Source: CAZKXX01 sp964556705 (GTDB lineage Bacteria > Acidobacteriota > Terriglobia > UBA7540). From it: DNA of 6,725 nt. The first letter of the stretch is position 1, and each line of letters opens with the position of its first letter. The position numbers and the translations under genes are program-made. Positions 1 through 4,056 of this stretch are shown one piece after another. The notes beneath the pieces were generated by a model that saw only the letters and a program-made list of their open reading frames with translations, made no database searches and was not told the DNA's origin. The DNA lies in the NCBI GenBank assembly GCA_964556705.1, contig CAZKXX010000144.1, positions 1 to 6,725 on the forward strand, in the 5' to 3' direction.

Positions 1-71
1 ATCGTGACTCGGAGCACCCTCCAATCCGCTTTCAACAGAAATGCTGGACAGTGCCCATTCTGCCCCGCCCC

Positions 72-100
72 TTCCGACTGACCGTTCAGTCTGCTACAAT
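72..100 (+). promoter_or_regulatory. Predicted sigma-70-type promoter of the LysR gene
   Basis: A -10 hexamer TACAAT lies at 95-100 and is preceded by TG at 92-93, giving an extended -10 (TGnTACAAT). A weak -35 match, TTCCGA, lies at 72-77 with a 17-base spacer. The expected transcription start near 107 leaves a leader of about 19 bases before the ATG at 126. This supports 126 over the ATG at 51, which lies upstream of the promoter. The call rests on motif inspection only. Nothing else was recognised in bases 1-71. Confidence 0.5.
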
Positions 101-125
101 GGCAGGTTCTGAGTGGCGGCCCGCC

Positions 126-1040
126 ATGGACTATGACCAACTGGCCAGCTTTCTGGAGGTGGCCAAGCTGCAAAGTTTCTCGCTGGCGGCGGAGAAGCTC
201 TTTCGCACGCAGCCGGCGATCAGCGCCCAGGTGCGCCTGCTCGAACAGGAGTGCGGCGAAAAGCTTTTCGACCGCAGCGGCAAGAAAGTGCTGCTGACGC
301 CGGCGGGAGAAATCCTGCAACGCTACGCGCAGCAGATGCTGGGCCTTCAGAAGGAAGCCCTCCAGGCGATCGCGGAGCTGAACCAGACGCCGCGCGGCAA
401 GCTCTACATCGGCGCCAACGAGGCCACCTGCCTCTACGTCCTTCCCAAGACGTTCGCCAAGTTCAAGCAGCAGTACCCGCTGGTGCAGATCAGCATCTAC
501 CGGAACTTCAGCCACAAGATCCTGCAAAAAGTTCACGAAGGCGCGGTGGACCTGGGGATCGTGACGCTGCCGCAGAACGCCGAGAACATGGAAGTGATCC
601 CCGTATTTCGCGACGAAGTGCAGGCGGTGGTCCCTAGGGACCACGCGCTGGCGAAGAAGCGGAGCGTCACGGTGGAAGACATCTCGCACTATCCGCTGAT
701 TCTCCCCAAGACGGGCCATACGCGCGTCATGCTGGACCGCCTGCTGCGTCCTTACCGCGCGCATTTGCAGATCTCGATGGAACTGGCGAGCGTGGAGACG
801 ATCAAGAAGTTCGTCAGCGCGGGCCTGGGGATTTCCATCATCAGCCGGACGTACGCTCAGCCGGACGTGGCGGTGGGAGCGCTGAAGCTGATTCCCATCG
901 AAGGCCAGAAGCTCTACCGCGAGCTGGGGCTGATTTACCGGCGCGACCGTCACCACTCGCTTCCCGCCAAGGTGTTCATCGAAGTCGTCCGCGAGTCCAC
1001 CAAGGCGACCCAGACCGAAACGAAGACGACGATTCGCTGA
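126..1040 (+). CDS. LysR-type transcriptional regulator
   Basis: This 304-residue protein has the usual LysR-family length and layout. Residues 1-60 form the winged helix-turn-helix. Its signature runs from S17-F18-S19 and A21-A22-E23-K24-L25 through Q29-P30-A31-I32-S33 to L39-E40, followed by LFDR and LTPAG. A linker helix leads to the effector-binding domain, from about residue 90 (RGKLYIGANEATCLYVLP) to the end. Family members are cytoplasmic tetramers that bind DNA and respond to a small metabolite; the ligand here cannot be read from sequence. The ATG at 126 is chosen because the HTH begins directly after it (MDYDQLASFLEVA), as in the family; a longer reading from 51 adds 25 unconserved residues. 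No strong Shine-Dalgarno is visible. It lies 84 bases upstream of aspartate kinase on the same strand, so it may regulate the amino-acid genes downstream. LysR regulators are more often divergent from their targets, so that role is inferred. Confidence 0.93.
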   Translation: MDYDQLASFLEVAKLQSFSLAAEKLFRTQPAISAQVRLLEQECGEKLFDRSGKKVLLTPAGEILQRYAQQMLGLQKEALQAIAELNQTPRGKLYIGANEATCLYVLPKTFAKFKQQYPLVQISIYRNFSHKILQKVHEGAVDLGIVTLPQNAENMEVIPVFRDEVQAVVPRDHALAKKRSVTVEDISHYPLILPKTGHTRVMLDRLLRPYRAHLQISMELASVETIKKFVSAGLGISIISRTYAQPDVAVGALKLIPIEGQKLYRELGLIYRRDRHHSLPAKVFIEVVRESTKATQTETKTTIR

Positions 1041-1041
1041 G

Positions 1042-1077
1042 CGGCCGGAGCGGCGTCGCCTCGACCCCCTCCGGCCG
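1042..1077 (+). repeat. Stem-loop in the lysR-lysC gap
   Basis: A perfect 9-bp inverted repeat, CGGCCGGAG (1042-1050) and CTCCGGCCG (1069-1077), begins two bases after the LysR stop codon. Its 18-base loop can form a small internal hairpin (GGC at 1052-1054 with GCC at 1058-1060). No T-run follows, so it is not a standard intrinsic terminator. It could stabilise the mRNA end, pause polymerase, or be chance in GC-rich DNA. Confidence 0.45.
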
Positions 1078-1110
1078 GATGCGACGACGCCCTCCGCCTG
1101 TTTCTGACCC

Positions 1111-1117
1111 GGGAGGG
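1111..1117 (+). promoter_or_regulatory. Ribosome binding site of aspartate kinase
   Basis: GGGAGGG contains a full GGAGG core at 1112-1116, eight bases before the GTG at 1125. It decides the start: GTG is the first codon of a reading that reaches the KFGGTSVG motif at residue 13, as expected for aspartate kinases. It is the only strong Shine-Dalgarno among the four genes. Confidence 0.8.
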
Positions 1118-1124
1118 ACCGAAC

Positions 1125-2540
1125 GTGAGCACAACAAAGAAGAAACCGCTGATCGTGATGAAGTTCGGCGGGACCTCCGTCGGCAACGCCGAGCGAATGG
1201 AGGGCGTGGGCGCCATCGTGCGTGAGTACGCCGAGCGCGCGGAGATCGTCGTGGTCGTCTCAGCGATGGGCGGCGTGACGGACATGCTGATTCGCGCCGC
1301 GAATGAAAGCGCGCACGGCGACCGCGACCACTGGAAAGGCGTGAGGCAGGAACTGGCCAGGCGCCACCGCGAGGTGGCCGACCGCTTGCTTCCCCCCGCC
1401 GAGCAGGCCGTGGTCCTGCCGCGCCTGGCCGAAGAGATGGGCCACTTCGAGAACCTCTGTTCCGGCTTCACGCTGGTGCGCGAGGTGACGCCGCGCGCCA
1501 TGGACACGCTCTCGAGCCTCGGCGAGATGATGTCAGCGACGCTGATGGCGGCGATTCTGCGCGCCTCGGGACTCGACTCGGAGGCCGTGGACGCGACCGA
1601 ACTGATCGTCACCGACGACGTGTTCGGCAACGCTTCGCCGCTCTTCGAGGAGACGATTTCGAAAACGCGCCAGCGGCTCGCGGCGCTGCGCAAGCGCGGC
1701 GCCGTGCCCGTGGCGACGGGCTTTCGCGGCGCGACGCGCGAGGGCCTCTGCACCACGCTCGGGCGCGGCGGCTCCGACTACAGCGCCACGATCCTCGGCG
1801 CGGCGCTCGACGCCGACGAAGTCTGGATCTGGACCGACGTGGACGGCGTGATGACCGCCGACCCGCGCCTCGTCCCTGCGGCGCGCATCATTCCGGAGAT
1901 TTCCTACCGCGAGGCCATCGAGCTGTCGTTCTTCGGCGCCAAGGTGCTGCATCCGAAAACCATCCATCCGGTGATGAAGAAGAAAATTCCGGTCTGGATC
2001 AAGAATTCCTTCAACCCCAAATGCCCGGGGACGCGAATTGTTGCCGCGGCGACGAACGGCCAGCCGGGCGTGAAGGCGATCACCTCGGTGAGCAAGGCGG
2101 ACCTCTTCACGGTGAGCGGCAAGGACACGATCAGCTTCCCGCGCCTCGCCTCCCGCGTCTTCACGGCGCTGAGCCTCGAGGAGCTTCCCACGCTGATGGT
2201 GACGCAGTCGTCGGCGGACAACGTTCTGTGCTTCGCGGTGCACGAAGGGGACCGCAAGAAGGTCCGGGCCAGCCTGGAGCGCGCCTTCGAGCTCGAAATG
2301 CTTCACGACGCGCGCGCTTCGATCGAAGTGATGAACAATGTCGCGATTGTGGTCGCCATCGGGGAAAATATGAAGGGCACGCCGGGCATCGCCGGGCGCG
2401 CCTTCGGGGCGCTCGGCCGCCGCGGGATCAACATTATCGCCATCGCCCAGGGGTCGTCGGAGCTGAGCATTTCGTTCGCCGTCAAATCCGCCGATGTGAA
2501 GGACGCGGTGACGGCGATTCACGAGGAGTTTGAATTGTAG
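1125..2540 (+). CDS. lysC: Aspartate kinase, ThrA-type, monofunctional
   Basis: This 471-residue cytoplasmic enzyme phosphorylates L-aspartate with ATP to 4-phospho-aspartate, the committed step to lysine, methionine, threonine and isoleucine. The amino-acid-kinase domain spans about residues 8-300. It shows KFGGTSVG (13-20), VSAMGGVTD (45-53), TLGRGGSDYSA (from 211), WTDVDGVMTADPR (236-248) and ELSFFGAKVLHP (266-277). Two C-terminal ACT domains follow, about 318-395 and 403-471. The second carries INIIAIAQGSSE (435-446), which resembles the regulatory part of E. coli ThrA more than LysC. Unlike ThrA, the protein ends at the ACT domains (HEEFEL) with no homoserine dehydrogenase. ACT domains of this family bind end products such as threonine or lysine; which one binds here is not determined. 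It starts at GTG behind a good GGAGG. Its TAG stop lies inside the palindromic element at 2536-2587, though the C-terminus looks full length. Confidence 0.96.
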   Translation: MSTTKKKPLIVMKFGGTSVGNAERMEGVGAIVREYAERAEIVVVVSAMGGVTDMLIRAANESAHGDRDHWKGVRQELARRHREVADRLLPPAEQAVVLPRLAEEMGHFENLCSGFTLVREVTPRAMDTLSSLGEMMSATLMAAILRASGLDSEAVDATELIVTDDVFGNASPLFEETISKTRQRLAALRKRGAVPVATGFRGATREGLCTTLGRGGSDYSATILGAALDADEVWIWTDVDGVMTADPRLVPAARIIPEISYREAIELSFFGAKVLHPKTIHPVMKKKIPVWIKNSFNPKCPGTRIVAAATNGQPGVKAITSVSKADLFTVSGKDTISFPRLASRVFTALSLEELPTLMVTQSSADNVLCFAVHEGDRKKVRASLERAFELEMLHDARASIEVMNNVAIVVAIGENMKGTPGIAGRAFGALGRRGINIIAIAQGSSELSISFAVKSADVKDAVTAIHEEFEL

Positions 2541-2587
2541 CGGCGGTCTCCGACCGCCGTCGCGGCGGGAAGGACACCGCCGCTACA
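2536..2587. repeat. REP/BIME-like palindromic element, lysC-thrC gap
   Basis: The outer arms TGTAGCGGCGGT (2536-2547) and ACCGCCGCTACA (2576-2587) are a perfect 12-bp inverted repeat. Inside are two smaller hairpins. The first is CGGCGGTC-TCC-GACCGCCG (2541-2559), directly preceded by GTAG (2537-2540). The second is GCGGCGG (2562-2568) with CCGCCGC (2577-2583), ending in CTAC (2583-2586). GTAG before a short-loop hairpin, then the inverted arrangement, is the design of paired REP elements. The element can fold as one long stem or as two tandem hairpins. The lysC stop codon TAG (2538-2540) is part of it, and thrC starts six bases after it. The structure is seen directly; assignment to REP is inferred. 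Confidence 0.7.
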
Positions 2588-2593
2588 GCGACC

Positions 2594-3886
2594 ATGGCTT
2601 CCGCCTACCTCCAATGCATTGAGGAAGACTGCTACCGGCGGCAGGACTCGAAGCGGGACGCGCACTCGTGCGCCTTCTGCGGCGGGCTGCTGGAGGTGAA
2701 GTACGACTTCGCGCCCTTCGATCCCGAACGGATGCGGCGCGAATGGCACCAGCGGCGGCTGAGCGGCGAACCGATCGATCGCAGCGGCGTGTGGCGCTTC
2801 CGCGAACTGATTCCCATCGTCGAAGAGGGGCAGCGAATCGTTTCGCTTTCGGAGGGCTCGACGCCGCTGGTGGGCACGCGTCGCGCCGGCTGGTGGGCCG
2901 GCAACGTCCACCTCACCATCAAGCACCAGGGCAACAATCCCACGGGCTCGTTCAAGGATTTGGGAATGACGGCGTGCATCACGCGCGCGGCGTCGCGCGG
3001 CGTGCGCATGGTGGCCTGCGCCTCGACGGGCAATACCTCGTCTTCGATGGCGGCCTACGCGGGCCGCGCCGGAATGAAGGCGCTGCTGTTCGTTCCCTAC
3101 CGGCAGATCTCCGCGGCCAAACTTGCGCAGGCGCTCGATTTCGGCGCGCTGGTCGTCGAGGTCGGAGACACGTTTGACGAGGCGTTCCGGCTGCTGCGGG
3201 AGATCGCGCCGGAACTCGACCTCTACCTCGTCAACTCCGTCAACCCGTTCCGCATCGAAGGGCAGAAAACGATTGTGGCGGAAATGCTCGAGCAGCGCGC
3301 CTGGCGCCCGCCGGATTACATCGTGGTGCCCGGAGGAAATCTTGGCAACGCTTCGGCCATCGGCAAAGGGCTGCGCGAGCTGAAGGATTTCGGCTTCATC
3401 GAAAAAATTCCGCGCGTGGTGGTGGTGCAGGCGGCGGGCGCGAATCCGTTCTATCGCACGATGGCGGAAGGCTCCGAAAAACTCATTCCCGTCGAGAACC
3501 CGGACACGCAGGCCACGGCCATCCGCATCGGGCGTCCGGCCAACTGGAAAAAAGCGCGTCGCGTGCTGGAGTGGACGGGAGGGTTCGTCGAATCGGTGAC
3601 GGACGAGGAAATTTTTGAGGCGAAGTCGGTGCTCGCCGAAGACGGCGTGGGCTGCGAGCCGGCGTCGGCGTCAACGCTGGCGGGCGTGCGGAAGCTCGCG
3701 CGCGCGGGCAAAATCGAACGCCACGCCGACGTCGTCTGCGTCCTGACGGGCAACCAGCTCAAGGATACGGACTACATCATGCGGCACCGTTCGGAAGCGC
3801 AGGAAACGCAGCAGCGGCTGCGCGTCGAACCCGACCTCGACGCGCTGCGCAAGGCGCTGGAAGCCGCGCTGGCCGTGCCGGCGTAG
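2594..3886 (+). CDS. thrC: Threonine synthase
   Basis: This 430-residue PLP enzyme converts O-phospho-L-homoserine and water to L-threonine and phosphate, the last step of threonine synthesis. The N-terminus has a zinc-ribbon-like cysteine set (C8, C13, C26, C29, the last pair as CAFCGG), as in many long threonine synthases. SEGSTPLV precedes the fold-type-II PLP core. PLP-binding Lys121 lies in NNPTGSFKDLGM. A Ser/Thr-rich loop, STGNTSSSMAAYAGRAG, follows, and then PGGNLGNA (246-253), the phosphate-cradle position. TGNQLKDTDY near the C-terminus is also typical. Lack of a threonine dehydratase ACT domain, together with the ribbon, favours threonine synthase over a dehydratase. The ATG at 2594 fits the family start (LQCIEEDC follows), but no Shine-Dalgarno lies within 15 bases; the nearest purine run, GGAAGGA, ends 19 bases upstream inside the repeat. 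It is probably co-transcribed with lysC (53-base gap). A terminator-like hairpin overlaps its 3' end. Confidence 0.95.
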   Translation: MASAYLQCIEEDCYRRQDSKRDAHSCAFCGGLLEVKYDFAPFDPERMRREWHQRRLSGEPIDRSGVWRFRELIPIVEEGQRIVSLSEGSTPLVGTRRAGWWAGNVHLTIKHQGNNPTGSFKDLGMTACITRAASRGVRMVACASTGNTSSSMAAYAGRAGMKALLFVPYRQISAAKLAQALDFGALVVEVGDTFDEAFRLLREIAPELDLYLVNSVNPFRIEGQKTIVAEMLEQRAWRPPDYIVVPGGNLGNASAIGKGLRELKDFGFIEKIPRVVVVQAAGANPFYRTMAEGSEKLIPVENPDTQATAIRIGRPANWKKARRVLEWTGGFVESVTDEEIFEAKSVLAEDGVGCEPASASTLAGVRKLARAGKIERHADVVCVLTGNQLKDTDYIMRHRSEAQETQQRLRVEPDLDALRKALEAALAVPA

Positions 3887-3891
3887 TTTTT
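3866..3891 (+). terminator. Candidate intrinsic terminator at the end of thrC
   Basis: CGCTGGC (3867-3873) and GCCGGCG (3877-3883) form a 7-bp stem with one G-U pair and a three-base CGT loop. One more G-U pair is possible at the base. TAGTTTTT follows, with five T at 3887-3891. The stem lies in the last codons of thrC and the stop codon separates it from the T-run. This would separate thrC from ppc, at least partly. The short T-run and the wobble pairs make it moderate evidence. Confidence 0.5.
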
Positions 3892-3898
3892 GCGGCGC

Positions 3899-3937
3899 GC
3901 GGCCGTCCCCGGCGAGGTCGGGGTAAGCGCCGACCGC
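3899..3937. repeat. Imperfect dyad in the thrC-ppc gap
   Basis: Outer arms GCGGCCG (3899-3905) and CGACCGC (3931-3937) pair at six of seven positions. Two inner hairpins are possible but exclude each other: CCCCG (3907-3911) with CGGGG (3919-3923), and GGTCGG (3916-3921) with CCGACC (3930-3935). It could be another dispersed intergenic palindrome or simply GC-rich sequence. No GTAG adjoins it. Confidence 0.35.
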
Positions 3938-3954
3938 TGAGTTTACGGATCTCT

Positions 3955-4002
3955 GTAGCATGGGCATCCTGCCCATGCGCACGGCCAGGATGGCCGTGCC
4001 AC
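3955..4002. repeat. REP/BIME-like palindromic element, thrC-ppc gap
   Basis: Two perfect hairpins abut. GTAG (3955-3958) precedes CATGGGCA-TCC-TGCCCATG (3959-3977), a stem that extends to 9 bp with G3958 and C3978. CACGGCCA-GGA-TGGCCGTG (3980-3998) extends to 9 bp with G3979 and C3999, and CCAC (3999-4002) closes the element. The second hairpin is roughly the reverse complement of the first (CATCCTG against CAGGATG), so the pair forms a larger dyad. The layout matches the element at 2536-2587 although the stem sequences differ. Such palindromes commonly recur in Acidobacteriota, Verrucomicrobiota and Planctomycetota genomes; that statement is from memory. Confidence 0.7.
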
Positions 4003-4056
4003 GTGCATCGGGCCTGGCCAACGGACTGTCGAGCCGGGAGACGAGAACAAGACTCC

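Noticed and set aside
51..125. Longer LysR start at ATG 51
   Set aside because: It adds 25 residues ahead of the canonical HTH start and lies upstream of the predicted promoter at 72-100.
1041..1124. Lysine riboswitch or threonine leader peptide before aspartate kinase
   Set aside because: The gap is only 84 bases, too short for a lysine riboswitch, and has no Thr/Ile-rich short frame or terminator with a T-run.
1533..2522. Long antisense open frame of 329 codons opposite aspartate kinase
   Set aside because: It is a shadow of a strongly conserved gene, Arg/His-rich and without a motif or ribosome site.
3942..3970. Possible ppc promoter with TTTACG at 3942-3947 and CATCCT at 3965-3970
   Set aside because: The -10 match is poor (three of six) and lies inside the repeat hairpin; too weak to call.
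4003..4056. In-frame GTG at 4003 as an upstream start of PEPC
   Set aside because: It would add 18 unconserved residues and start right at the end of the repeat. The ATG at 4057 places the catalytic His at residue 139, matching E. coli His138.
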